A DNA stretch of 64,000 nt from Triticum aestivum. Its lineage: Eukaryota > Streptophyta > Magnoliopsida > Poales > Poaceae. Of the stretch, positions 21,701 through 33,240 are shown in pieces (within the stretch, counting starts at the first letter, position 1; the number at the start of each line of letters is the position of its first letter). Where the stretch lies: positions 840,976,807-841,040,806 of the forward strand of contig NC_057801.1 of NCBI RefSeq assembly GCF_018294505.1, read 5' to 3'. Position numbers and translations under genes: made by a program. The notes below the pieces were generated by a model. That model was not told the DNA's origin, made no database searches, and worked only from the letters and a program-made list of their open reading frames with translations.

Positions 21701-23800
21701 ACATGGCAATTTATATTCAGATAACATGGCTACTTCATATTAGGGACAAAATTTAGAGTGGTAAACATATTAAGTTACCATCATTTTTTGTTGCCATGAC
21801 AAAAAAATTGATGCTGTAATTGTATGTATGGTCATGAAAGTTGCCATGGCAAAATACTTTCCTACTGGTACATACATAAAATAAAAGTTGCCATCAGTTT
21901 TTTCATACAGTGAACGATGTACATGGCAATTATGCATTATTTTGTGGGAAATTCATGAAATTCATTCATAACCTGCCAAATTCATATGTAGGTTCGATGG
22001 AAATTCACTTACACATTATATTTTCATAACATGGCAATTCAAATAGATTTTTGCCATGGCAACTTTCATTACTACACATGGTAGCGCCGCCTACGAGGCC
22101 ATCCCCCGGTTCCAGCGCAACGGCCTCGACTGCCTCCCGATCACCCCCCCCCCCCTGCGTTTTATTCCGATTTCCTTGTTAGTGTGATGGTGCTTGTGAT
22201 TTGCAAGGGCATCGGATCTCTGCGGGTTCCTCGACAAAGGCAAATCAGGTGACCGTTGTTTCTTTGTTCTGAAAAAATGTATCTCAATTCACATACGTGG
22301 GATGATCAGTTCGGTTCAGTTAGTTGTACGGTCTATTTTTTTATGAGTTCGATGCACTTTGTCTTTTTAAGGATTTATTTGAGATAGTGCAGTCATATTA
22401 TTCTGCACATGGACTGCCCGTGCAGCATTGCGTGGGAAAATTCAATTTTTTTCTGGAGTTCTGTTCTTGATTCGATTGTGAATTAGGTCACTAATTGTGG
22501 TTCTGCGATTGACTTCTTAAAGCCATCAGTCCTAGTCATCATAAACAAGCGCTCTAGCACCAGGTGACTTACTAGTTTGTTGTTTTCTTGACCTGGTCAA
22601 ATAAATAATTTTGCGATGATAAATAAACTACATTTGGCATGGTTTGTGGAACAAATTTGCCATGATAGCAATAATAAATTGTTTAGCCATATCTCCCCAC
22701 CAAAGGTCAATCTCTCTCCCCCCCCCCCCCCCCCCCCCCCCAAGTTGTTACTGCTCTCGAGTTAATCTGTAGATACTTTTTTCAGCTAGCTCCCACTAGA
22801 ACATTGCATTTTTGGGTCAGTTTTGTGTAGAAACATGGCAAATATAGACTTTTTTACATTCCGTAAATTGCCATGGCAATATAGTCTTCTTTTTTTGCGA
22901 TGGCACATTCACGGATTTTTTGGCCATGTGCATAGTGATGATTTTCTGTTTTCCATGATGGCAATTTTCACCCAAGTTCACAATCTAAAAAATTGCCATC
23001 GCAATTTTCAACACGTTTTTTTGCCGCGAGCAAACTGCCATGTCAATTTTTGCATGGAAAATCTTTTCTTCTTGTTTTACAGCATGGCAAATTTTCCTTT
23101 ATCACGACATGGTAAAATTTCCCGTTCATTTTGCCATGGGAATTTTACTTTAACATTCATGGCAAATTTTTCCTTTTATTGCCATGCAATTATTTACACT
23201 TTTTTGCCCTGTCAAATTTACCTTTATTTCTTCATGGAAATTTTTTAGCTTTTATTTGCCATGCCAAAATAAAGGAAAATTCATGGAGCATAGCAAATTT
23301 AACTTTCTACTTTGCCATGTCAACTTTTAATTTTTTCGCCATGGCAAATTTTTAGCTTCATTGCCATGGCAATTTTACCTTTAAACACTTGGCAAATTTA
23401 CTATTACAAAAATGGAAAATGTTATTCTTTTTTTCCATGTAAAAAAATTTACTTTTAAGTTGCCATGGCAACTTTACTTGTGGTTACATGGCAAATTTAC
23501 CTGAACATACATGGCAAATTGTACACTTTTTTGTCATGACAAAAAATTTAGTTTTAAGTTGTCATGGAAATTTTTTACCTTAATGCCATGGCAACTTTAC
23601 TTGTAAGTAGATGGAAAATTTTACCATGGAAAAATTAACCGTTTTATTGCCATGGCTATTTTTATTTAGCATACATGGCAAAATTAATTCTTGCCATCAT
23701 GGTAGAGATGCAAAACTGCCATGAACTTTTTCTTTTTTGCCATTTGCGGAAAAAAGATATATTTTTTTGACCATGGCAAATTTTTGGCTTCAACCCATAG
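21700..23800. repeat. Degenerate field of TTGCCATGGCAA palindromes
   Basis: Over about 2 kb, and most densely 22820-23790, the words CATGGCAA, TTGCCATGG and TTGCCATGGCAA recur every 20-60 bp on an AT-rich background of TTTT-rich spacers. The units are not a strict tandem array: spacing varies and the motif is self-complementary. A less dense part with GC-rich islands lies at 22080-22560. A 24-base C run is at 22718-22741. No coding sequence is convincing. I do not recognise a named repeat. Confidence 0.6.
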
Positions 23801-23989
23801 TGATTTCTTTAGTAGTACCTTGTTCTTTATTTTCTATCTATCACGACAAATAATTTTTGGACCATTTCATTTTTTAGAGTGTGGCAAAATCTGACCTTTA
23901 TTATTCATAGCAAAAACTGGGCTTTGTTAGTCATAATAGTTTTTGCGCAAACCGGGCTTTAATTTTAATTTTTTTATTCAACGAAAAAA

Positions 23990-25140
23990 AGGCCTGTGGT
24001 GAGGTGTTCGGGCTGGCCGCTTGTCGTCCCGAACGAATCATTCGGTCTGGCAGAACCCCAGACCGAACGTCGGCGCCTTATTGGGGTCCAATTTAAATGG
24101 CACCCGGTCGCCTACTCCTACTGCTACGTGTTGCGTCCGGTACTCCTACTGCCCAGGACGCATTGGTTACGAAAAGGGGTTTCCCCGCGCTTTGTATTAC
24201 AAAGCAACCAACCGATAGAATCAACGATAGGTACTGGGGCGGAAGCAGCACAGATACGCCCAAAAAGAACTGAAAGAGAAAAAAAGAAACAAATGCCAAC
24301 GATGGCGGATCGACAAAAACGAAGAAGCCTCGCGACCAAGACGCCCGCCAAAAATCTCCCACTTAGCTCCTAGACTCCGAAGCGCCGGTACCAATCAACC
24401 ATGACGCATTAGTTTAGCACAGAGTTGGGGGCTTCTAGGACGTACGTATACGGCGGTCAACACACCATACATACAAAATGGGTACGACGAGTGAAAGGTT
24501 TATATTACCCTTTATACGGTTTAGGAGGGGGGGTTGTACCAAAGCAGGACTCACAAATATATTGCATTGAGAATACACCAGAAGAAGTTGACCGCCATCG
24601 GAAGGAATGAAGTTCATGAGTTAAGGTTATTGTCATCAACCGATGCCCTCGAGTTGTGTTGTCCACTTATCCCCGAAGCCTGTCGGAACTGGATAATTGA
24701 TGGTTTGGTCCCTAGTAGCTGCAGGGTTTCAAATGGATGGGAAAATAATAGCTCATGGTATGAGATAACTCAGTCTACGTAGAAATAGCAGCGTTCGCAT
24801 TCTTCATATATGGAATTGCGAGCTACACATCTGATCACAAACTATTACGAGTATGTACAACAAACAATCCTTTCGCAAAAAAGAAGAGAGAAAGAGAGTA
24901 TGTACAACAATCACAGTAAATCACCTTTCTACTATGGTGTATGTACATTATAAGTTGGGCACAAAGAAGGTAATCTGGTGTCGTGGAATAGCGTAAATAA
25001 GGGCATAATTCTTATTCATCTACATCTAAGGCTTGTTCAAGCACTACGTCCTAACCCTCGTTCAATCACAGTAAATCACCTTTCTACTATTGTATATGGT
25101 ACAATAGCTGAAATAGTGACTAAGTCGCTTCACCTATGGT
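23990..25140. other. Legumain 3' flank, no other gene seen
   Basis: This stretch downstream of the legumain stop (25141) contains GC-moderate DNA with GAACGAATCATTCGGTCTGG-type short inverted words near 24005-24080, and otherwise unique-looking AT-rich sequence. The direct pair AATCACAGTAAATCACCTTTC occurs at about 24908-24930 and 25063-25085 (a short repeat about 155 bp apart). No domain-bearing frame is visible. The legumain 3' UTR should lie within the first few hundred bases below 25141. Confidence 0.4.
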
Positions 25141-28100
25141 TTAAGCACTAAAACCTCTGTGTGTGGCACTCCAGGGGTTTGTTGGGATGCTGGTGCATGC
25201 CTGAGCGGTCACCTTCACCATCGCTTCAGGAAGAATGCCGGCATTGCAGATGTTTGCAAAGAACCGCATGTGCTTCATTCCATACTGCGCCAGCGAGCCA
25301 CATTGTGATTCAAAAGCACGCACCTGAAGAAAGGGAGGATACAATATTAGTCATGCACAGCAGGGGCAGAAGAAATTATATACATCCTGTAACTGCATTA
25401 ATTTTATGCCATATGACACCTGTATGTATATATACAGTCAAGGGAGAGCTGGCAATACGTCGAAGTAAAGAAACTAGTTACAGCATCCAAGTTTCAATCA
25501 AGGAATTATCGATCCTTAATAATATTGGGATATATTCAGGACAATATTAGTCCTGAATATATATATCCCATTCTTCCAGTACTATCAGTATATATTCTAC
25601 AGTATTTGTCAGTCACAGTCAACTAATAACAACAATTTTATCTACAGAATTTTGTCCCAGTAGTTCCAGACAATTAAGAAATAACACATAACCAATAGGC
25701 AATAACAATAGACAACAGAAGCATAAGTAAGATAAGAGATGTTGATAAATGACCAAGCAAAGTCAAATAGAGCCTTACCGTAGACTTGAGACAACTCCAG
25801 TCATCAACAAGAGGCTCACCGTCTGGGCGAACAGTCTTTAGAACCATTGGACCATCGGCAGAACCAAACAAAAGGTTTCCAATCAGCTCGACGCTATTGT
25901 CGATATGCGATCTATGACTCATCATTTCAAGCAATTGCTTCCGGGCATCGTTTTTCTCAGGGGAACTCTCAGCCAATTTCCGGTACTACATGTAGAAGAA
26001 AAGAAATCAATCGGTTAGGTTATCCATCGTTTTTGTACTGAGATTATTTATGCATATTCTATTTGTGTGGGTAAAGCATGGCAATGATCTAGGGATGACG
26101 TGACAACCAATCAACTTGAGATATTTGTCATGAAATAATTATAAACCGTACCCTGCGCCAGAAGTAAACAAGATCAGCATCCCTCTGATTAACAGCTCTT
26201 GAGAAGGACGGCAGTGAGTTATCTTCAACCAATGTAGTGTTATTGTTAGCAGGATTTGAACCAATGTACAAGAAGAGATGTTGAGCGTTCAGGTCCAGAG
26301 AACCGTATTGCATCACATGGGAACCATAGCTGTATGAGTTCTGAGCTGCTGTTCTCTTCTTGACCTGCTCAACCATTAACTAGTTATGTTAGGAAATAAC
26401 TCCTCCAAGATTAATAAGCTAAAATAAATAAATTGGAGTTTAAGGCACTTACCAAGTCATATTGCTGCTTCAGAGACTCAGTTCTCAGGTTGTGCACATC
26501 ACTGTCAACATCGAAAGTTTCACGTTATTTGACACGACTATGAACCATAACGAAAAACCTAGTTCGTTTCAAACAAATGACCCAAGGTTTGACTGGTTCA
26601 ACTATAAAATGGTGAATGCTACAATTACTACAATGGCAGCCAACATGAGAACATGTAGGTGACACTTCATTCTAGTGCAGTTTGATAAGTGCCGTACTAG
26701 TTATGTACTAGTTAACCATTTTGAAACAACACACCTGTACGGTACCGGAAAGTGCTAACTGACATGAGTGCCACATGTATGCTCGAACTGATTGTATCAA
26801 ACCATGATTTTAGCATGTGAATGAACGGAAAACATGGTACAACAAAGCGGGATACCTGTCTTCCATCCAAGAAATGCTGTACAGGTCGCCCAAGCAGGTG
26901 TCGTATTCCGGCGGAGGGCTGGGGTACTCGCCAGGGCAATACGTTCCCCAACTGCTCTCCTCTGCGTTCGACGCGGTGGTCGCGTAGACACCGATGTCAT
27001 TCGGCAGAAGCCCCTCGAAGACGCTCCCGGCTTCACAAGCTTCAAGGTAAAATACCTACAAAATAAGAGTCAAGCCATTGCTTCAAGCAGCAAACCATGC
27101 CGAGCAAAAATAAACAAAGGACGATGGGGTACCAGGCTTTTGTAGGTTCCAGCAGCATGCTTTTTCTTCAAGACATCTACAAGGTCGTCACCGTAAACGT
27201 ATGGATTGGTAGGCATCCCTGAAAGTTTTACCAGGACAGAAAACCATGACACTAATAAGTTAATTGTGCATGTCTAGATTTGTATGTATGTATGCATGTA
27301 TATGTAATATCTTACTGGTTTTAGATATTAAAGTTCTCGAAAGAAGACAATACAATAATTGCATGTTCTGAATACTTACCAATGACCCCAGGACCCCCAT
27401 GGTCACTGTAAAACACAAAAATGTGATCATTAGGACCACTGTCCACGACTTTGCCACTCCCACCACTCACAGCGGTTTTATTACCGAGCAGGACAGCAAA
27501 CAAGTTCTTGACATTAACCTCCTTCCCAGTGTAGTCCTACAGTGGAGATTCAGTCAAACGGACAGGAAAATTGTTGATACTGGATAGGGATACATGATCA
27601 CTGGAATATATTGGTTCATTCCATCAAGATGTTGACATTATCACATGGAAATTTGACATCCAAGACCAATTGGAAAATGGCATAAAGATTGGTCAAAATT
27701 TTGGCATTCATTGATTTTGAACGAGGTACAAACTGCCATTGAAATTTTTGTTCGTGTAATTTCTAGAATATCATATTCACATTTTTCTGCAACTATCAAT
27801 CAGTTTGTATCATCCACTAAGGTAATCCATATTAATCTTAGATTTTTACTACATCAACAATAATTATTGGACACTCGCAAAAAAACCAATAATTAATGGA
27901 AAGTTTTCCTTGAAGACCCATGCATGATTACCTTAGGGACCCCAGCATAGACATCTCCACCTTGGGGGTGGTTGATGATGACGCCCGGCCTTGGGTTCTC
28001 CCGGTTGTGCGCAATATCGTCGTACATGAAGACAATGATGTTCTCATCCTTGAGACCACCCTTCTTCAAGATCTGGTAGGCGTGGCAAATATCTGCCTGC

Positions 28101-29477
28101 AAAGTGCAAAGATTCGGTCCACAAATTAAACACAATACTTCATTGTCATCAACCCAACGAACTAAGAGGAAAAAAAATCTGGAATGTGCAGCAACACCAA
28201 ACGGAACATTTTTTTCAACATATTCTTATGGCCATGCATTGTACCTTCTATGTACACCATTTGTTTGTGTGCTGGTCGCATTGAGATATGTGCCAGGTCG
28301 CTGGGGACTGCAAGTCTATGCAGTGGCGGAGCATAAAACAAAACCAAGAACGGGCATAGCTTACTTAGTGGGCCATTTTTGGTATTGGGCCGAATCCAGA
28401 TCAAATTCTCAAAGAATGGCCCAAGGGCGGGCCAATAGCTTACTTAATGGGCATCCTTTGTTATTGGGCCGAATCCGGATCAAATTCTCAAAGAAAGTCC
28501 AGAAAAAAGGACGGGCCACGGCCTTGTTTGGTCCCCAAGAGGGTCCACGGCCCCTGGGCCTATGTGAACAGTAATCGAGGCCCGCACTCTTATTTGGCTC
28601 ATGGGCGCACAGTACTGATGTCAGAGAAAGCACCGACACATGGCGGACTGATTCTCCAGCCATGTAATTTGTGCCAATTGTACGTACGTGATTGTTGTTA
28701 AAAAACACGATTATTTGGGACTTGGGCACACCTTCCTTCCATTCAATGGTTAACCCGTAATGACAATGTTTGAACACTTGGCCATTTCTGTATAACTTAT
28801 TAACAAAATGATCCCCGTTTCTTTAGCTCCTTTTATCTATTTCTTCTACCCACCGACAGGCGGGGCCTGCATGATTTGAGACTAGCGAGAGAGCTGCCAG
28901 CTGAGAGGGCAGTATTGTTTGACATGTGGACCGTTTGGTCGGTCAACAGAGTGCCACAACAGAGTGCCACGTAGGCGAAATACGACCGTACAATCGTCAC
29001 GAGTCATATTCAGTGACCTTAACGAGCGTATTTCATAGTAGCATGACAAAACGGTGTACTAACTCTAACCCTCCGTAGCTCATCCATCTCCTAGGTAGCT
29101 GTTGAACAGCATGGATAGACAAGCGGCCGGGTGCAGCGCCCCGCGGTTCAGCCACTACTTTCCCATGAAGGAATACTCTTGACCGACAGGAAGAGAAAGG
29201 TTGAAGGATGGCGGGAGGAGATGCCAAGGAGCAAAGAGTAGAATCCATGATAGAGCGTGCGCACCTGGTGGCGGTAGTTCTGGTAGCCGTTGGAGCCGGC
29301 GACGAGGACGGCCCACCTGGTCCCGACGGAGCCATCGTCCCCCTGCCCGGCCGCCGCGCGCTGCGACGGCAGCCGAAGGGTGGGCTCCAGGACCAGCCGT
29401 GGGGTGCCGGCGTGCGCCACGGCGAGCAGGAGGAGCAGCAGCGCGAGCGGAAGGAGGCGGGGTGACGCCGTCGCCAT
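25141..29477 (-). CDS. VPE: Vacuolar-processing enzyme (legumain, C13 cysteine protease)
   Basis: Asparaginyl endopeptidase that matures vacuolar and seed proteins and acts in plant cell death. Nine exons, all GT-AG: 29265-29477, 27932-28096, 27380-27536, 27133-27218, 26856-27055, 26453-26501, 26152-26364, 25779-25985, 25141-25323. They join in frame to 490 residues, the usual family length. Residues 1-23 are a hydrophobic signal peptide. The mature start region holds [17 protein letters not shown]. Catalytic His172 lies in YSDHGGPG and Cys214 in LEACEAGS. The substrate-pocket segment [20 protein letters not shown] follows. The C-terminal legumain prodomain fills exons 7-9. Asn145 (NKT) and NNT in exon 7 are possible glycosylation sites. 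I chose the ATG at 29477 because an upstream in-frame ATG (29567) would bury the signal peptide. No disabling change is seen. Exact paralogue (for example nucellain-type) cannot be told by eye. Confidence 0.95.
25324..25778 (-). repeat. Hairpin in the last legumain intron
   Basis: At 25527-25571 the words GGATATATTCAGGAC and GTCCTGAATATATATATCC are inverted around a 7-base loop. It is short enough to be a foldback remnant of a small MITE. It lies wholly inside the intron between exons 8 and 9. Confidence 0.45.
28097..29264 (-). other. Legumain intron 1 with a 79-bp tandem duplication
   Basis: The first intron is by far the longest (1168 bp). Within it, AGCTTACTTAGTGGGC at 28358 and AGCTTACTTAATGGGC at 28437 begin two similar units with a 79-bp period, sharing ATTGGGCCGAATCC and GATCAAATTCTCAAAGAA. 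The intron starts GTGCG and ends TTTGCAG. Long first introns often hold regulatory sequence in plant genes, but nothing specific is proven here. Confidence 0.5.
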
Positions 29478-29528
29478 TGATGGTGCTCGGTGTTTGGATT
29501 CCAGAATAAGCGAAAGAAACTCCTCTCC

Positions 29529-29537
29529 TTTTATTAT
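29529..29537 (-). promoter_or_regulatory. Possible TATA box of the legumain gene
   Basis: On the minus strand ATAATAAAA lies about 52 bp upstream of the chosen ATG. The distance would give a short 5' UTR of roughly 20-30 bases. It is AT-rich in otherwise GC-rich surroundings. No transcript evidence is available. Confidence 0.35.
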
Positions 29538-29589
29538 GCGCCGGCAAAGGGAAAGCGTACCACCCACTAATGATTCAGTCAGCTGTGCA

Positions 29590-29770
29590 TGGCCGATTGG
29601 CTGCGCTTTCTGCCGACCTACTACGTGTGGGGTGTCCTCGGAGAAATATCGGCCGTCAATTCGAAGCTGGTTTGTCGTTGGCTGGCGCGTCCCGGCCCTA
29701 CGGCTGGCTTGGAATCTCTCTCTCGGCCGTTCACGTCACCGTCACCAGCATACTGCGTAATTATGGGGGC
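29590..29770 (+). repeat. Legumain upstream segment X, copy B
   Basis: Promoter-proximal DNA of the legumain gene that is duplicated at 20495-20685 in the same orientation. Copy B is slightly shorter in two places. Shared blocks include CGGCCCTACGGCTGGCTTGG. Confidence 0.65.
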
Positions 29771-30300
29771 GGCACGAACCAACCTGTGGTTAGATGACTA
29801 CGGGACAGTAAGCTCACATTTTTCTCAATTTATTATTTCAGACTTTTCGGCAATGTTCGTTCAGTAGGAGAGTCTTCCCGTTAACTACGAGATGTCTATG
29901 ATGACTTCGTAAATCTCAAGATGTTCATAAAAGTGAGTGTATGTACGAGTCCATGATCATCTGCGTCTATATCGTGTTCAGAAAAGAAGAACTAAATCCG
30001 TGCCTCGCGCCACTCGACATTCACATGGATAATCGTTTTACGTATTGTCTAATAAGTCCATTGCTATAAGATAAGTTGAAAAAATCAATAAGAATGCAGC
30101 AAAACTTACCAAAACTTTATTGGACCAATTATGAGGAGTGGGCCCTAAAGCAAATGGCGGAGAAAAAAGCAACCTGGACGTAATAATTTGACAGGCAAGT
30201 AGGAAGGCACGTCAGCCACAACAATCAAAAGAGAGATCAGAACAAACATAGCTTAAAGTACCGGTCCAAATAAGAACATTTCTTCTTTTAGTTGTTGTAA
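29770..30300. other. Upstream region of the legumain gene, nothing recognised
   Basis: AT-rich unique-looking DNA without convincing frames. It lies between the promoter segment X and the SINE-like repeat. It may contain distal promoter elements, but none can be named from sequence alone. Confidence 0.35.
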
Positions 30301-30465
30301 AGCGCAGATGGTTATATATATGCACATATAATCATTTCTATGAACATACATCTTATCCCTATGAAAATCCTCAAGATACTGAGCCGACACTATTGCAAGT
30401 TTAGGACTTGAATCCTGGTGGGCTGGTTTCACCACAAAAAACCTAACCATGTGAGGATTTCACCG
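30300..30465 (-). repeat. SINE-like tRNA-related repeat, copy B
   Basis: On the minus strand it shows CATGGTTAGG (A-box-like) and GGATTCAAGTCC (B-box-like), typical of tRNA-derived SINE heads, followed by GTGTCGGCTCAG and a tail. It aligns with the split copy 8985-9073 plus 13882-13977, including CCTATGAAAAT. It sits beside segment Y, as in copy A, so the two were probably duplicated together. Confidence 0.5.
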
Positions 30466-30549
30466 GATAATAACATTTTGTCCTCGAGGTGCTAATTACA
30501 TGATAAGTTCCAACAAAATTTTAATATACTAATTAACCATGAGAAGCAT
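30466..30549 (+). repeat. Duplicated segment Y, copy B (left of CACTA)
   Basis: Matches 20300-20395 (GCTAATTACATGATAAG, ACTAATTAACCATGAGAAGC) up to the CACTA insertion point. The continuation is at 33119-33230. Confidence 0.6.
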
Positions 30550-31524
30550 CACTACTAGGGAAAACCTTATACACGGAATGTTAGCAGTAACGCGGGGTAA
30601 AACAACGTGCTACTAGTATTTAGCAGTAGCGCGTGTCCACATAAGGCGGCAAGGACAAAGTACCCTACTACTAATATTGCACACCGTTGCCACCAGGCTA
30701 AGTGTAGTAGTAGCGCTTTCTCCTGAAACGCGCTATTACTAGGTAAATTTAGCAGTAGCGCTTTCGCCTAACACGAGCTACTGCTAAACCCATCATATCT
30801 TCTCCACCGACCACCCCTCACTCTCCCCTTCTCCACTCCCACTCTCACACTCTCCCACGCACGTCGTCCGCGGCCGCCGATGTTCGGCCCTCCCCCGCCG
30901 CCGCATTGCCGCCGCCGTCCTCGCTCCTCCTTCCTCGGTATGCGCGACCTCCTCCCACCGCCCTCCTCCCTCCTCCTCCGGCCGCGCCCTCGTCCCTCCT
31001 TATGTTCATCAGTGAATTATTAGCAAATTCCCAATGTCAGGGGGGCCAGGGCCCCTGCTGGTCCTCCTGTCTCCGCCACTGGACTCCAGCATATATGAGA
31101 GAAGAAGAATGCCGACTGTTGTCGTGGGGGTCGTTCGTCCTCTTGCTTCTCGTGATAGACTTTTTGGTAATGCATGGGAAGGAAGAGAAGAAAGACCATC
31201 ACAGACGATCGCAAATGTCTGAGAGGAATCAGTGAGGGAGAGTCTCCATCATATATGAGAGGACCAAGAATCCCAACTGTTGTCGTGGAGGTAGCTTCTC
31301 CTTCGTTCCCGTGTGGTAGACAATTTGGTGTAATACACTCGGGGACGAAGGGAGGAGCTACCATCACCGCCGGTCGAATATATACACCACGGTAGCTGAG
31401 AGTTTTCAAGAAAATACCCGACAGACCGATAGTCAACCCGTGATGAATAATAATGATCTATTTAGTTTTTGTAGTACATATATTTAATTTTAGAAATTTA
31501 ATCTTTGAATTATGAACACGGGAA

Positions 31525-32605
31525 ATGTCGTCCGACGACGATAGGCACCCGGAGTGCGACTGGTGCGGTGACGACCGGGGTCTGTGCGACAGGCCTCACC
31601 TGGTAGAAGGTCAGCGCTTAAATATTAAGCTCCACGAGACCTTCTATGTTGAAACGGTACGCAACGACGACAAGTGTTTTTTCGTAATTAAGCACGACTT
31701 CTGCTTATTCAACGTGTAATTTCCGTCTTTTACAATTCGACTAGCTTATCCCATGCCATGCAAGACGCTATGTCTTGGAGAAGCTGAATTTTGAAGATCA
31801 TGAAAATATGAAGACAAAGATAGTCCACCTAAGGACCCATCATGGTTATGATTTTGCTGTAAATCTATACAATTCTGAGAGCGTATCCCATTTTGGTTGC
31901 CCGAATTGGGAAGCACTTTGCAAGACGTATGATTTTCATGAGGGCATGCTTGTCACCTTCGATCTTGGTGATTCTGACATCGACGAAGAGAATATGGACA
32001 TTTTGGTCCTTGTTGATACGCTTCCAATTCTACCAAATATACGGAAGATGGTAGAATTAACTTACTACACCGATGGCGCAGAATTAACTTATCAGGAAAA
32101 TGATCATCTTATCTCATTTTTTATTGATGTTGAGAATTACAATATCAATTATCAAACTCCTGCACATTATGGTCAATACATGCCACTAGTGCACGTGTTG
32201 AACTACGGTAATATCCATGGAGATGGCATGGGAAGATTTTTTTACTATTATGATATCCGTGCATCTTCTGCATAAATTCTTCTAAAGCTAAACTACATTG
32301 CTAACTATAACGTTATTACTATGTTTTTCAACCGAAGCATTGTGTGCCTCATCTGATGTTTCCGAAAGGTCGCCTTGATGTTATTAGCTTACTGCCAGGT
32401 CATCCCAGGCTTCACTGCTATTCATATCGGATTTCTAAAACTGATAAAGACATGACAATCAAAGCATGGAGAAAAATGTATGAACAATCGTAGGGAGCTA
32501 CTTGGAAGTAACATTGTGCGAAGCGCAAGAATTGGAGACAGGATAGTTTCCATTGTCTATAATGGAGAGTCAGGGCATATCTTGTTTTATATTATTTTAC
32601 CTTAG
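31525..32605 (+). pseudogene. B3-domain gene inside CACTA 1, damaged
   Basis: The first frame (31525-31719) has a cysteine-rich start (CDWCGDDRGLCDRPHLVEG). The main frame from about 31745 to 32275 reads PCHARRYVLEKLNFEDHEN and KIVHLRTHHGYDF, then GCPNWEALCKTYDFHEGMLV. This order of strands matches a plant B3 DNA-binding fold (REM-like). A second B3-like part starts near 32060 (DGAELTYQENDHLISFF), passes an apparent intron (about 32275-32345) and continues GRLDVISLLPGHPRLHCYSY to ILP-stop at 32605. A one-base insertion at 32476-32480 shifts the frame. The junction near 31710-31744 would need an unusually short intron. I take it as a decayed two-B3 gene. Whether intact relatives bind DNA for the host or the transposon is unknown. 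Confidence 0.6.
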
Positions 32606-32811
32606 AGAGGGTAGTAGGTCCTATGAGAGAGGAGTAGGTCCTAGGTATAATGTATTATTATGTGCTACAATGTGTTAGAGTTGATGATGATGAGGAGGAG
32701 GAGTTGTGATTATGACTAGTGGCCAAGTAGTTATATGGAGTCTCATGGACGAAAATGATGATCATGAGGAGTTGTTATATGACAATGATGTATTATGATG
32801 ATAAGTTAATG

Positions 32812-32848
32812 ATATGATGATGATCATCATCATCATGATGATGATGAG
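32812..32848. repeat. ATG/ATC trinucleotide palindrome
   Basis: A run of GATGAT units turns into ATCATC units and back, forming a short self-complementary microsatellite in the 3' part of CACTA 1. Confidence 0.6.
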
Positions 32849-33118
32849 TTATTATATCATTGGGTGAAAGAACCATGGATTAGTTTCAAGTGGATGGATC
32901 CTAAGTGGCCAAGTCATAACAACCTCTAAATTGCTACTGTATGAAAACTTGTATAATGGTGTATGAATACGACATAAAATAAGAAAAATATATGTAATAA
33001 TAGTAGTAGCGCGGGCAGAGAGACGCGCTGCTAGTAATTACCAGTAGCGCCTTCTACAAGAAGCATTACTACTAAGTAGGTATAGCAGTAGCACGGGTAA
33101 ACCAACGCTACTGCTAAT

Positions 33119-33240
33119 CTTTAGACCATACACACATGAGAGCCGCAAACACATGCACACATGCTCAAACATGATCAAAATAAATTCCAATGGTTGGAAA
33201 AGGGGTGGCATGATCAAAAGAAGTTCCGATACACGTAGCT
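33119..33240 (+). repeat. Duplicated segment Y, copy B (right of CACTA)
   Basis: Continues the match to copy A at 20400-20480: AGACCATACACACATGAGAG against AGACTATACACGCATGAGAG, then the word ATGATCAAAAGAAG. It shows that the CACTA element split this segment. Confidence 0.55.

Larger units (their letters stand above)
30550..33118 (+). mobile_element. CACTA transposon 1, B3-carrying, right end truncated
   Basis: Begins CACTACTAGGGAAAACC at 30550 and shows dense subterminal repeats of the AGCAGTAGCGC type at both ends (30585-30785 and 33000-33115), the hallmark of CACTA elements. The expected right terminus CCCTAGTAGTG is absent. The last subterminal unit runs straight into segment Y DNA, so the end is deleted and no target duplication can be shown. 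No transposase is present. A CT-rich, promoter-like stretch (30800-30990) leads to a B3-domain gene (31525-32605). Its ends match CACTA 2 at 55348-58397. Confidence 0.8.

Noticed and set aside
22823..23248. 141-codon plus frame rich in Phe, His and Asn
   Set aside because: It is a translation of the TTGCCATGG word field. Residue pattern follows the repeat and not a protein family.
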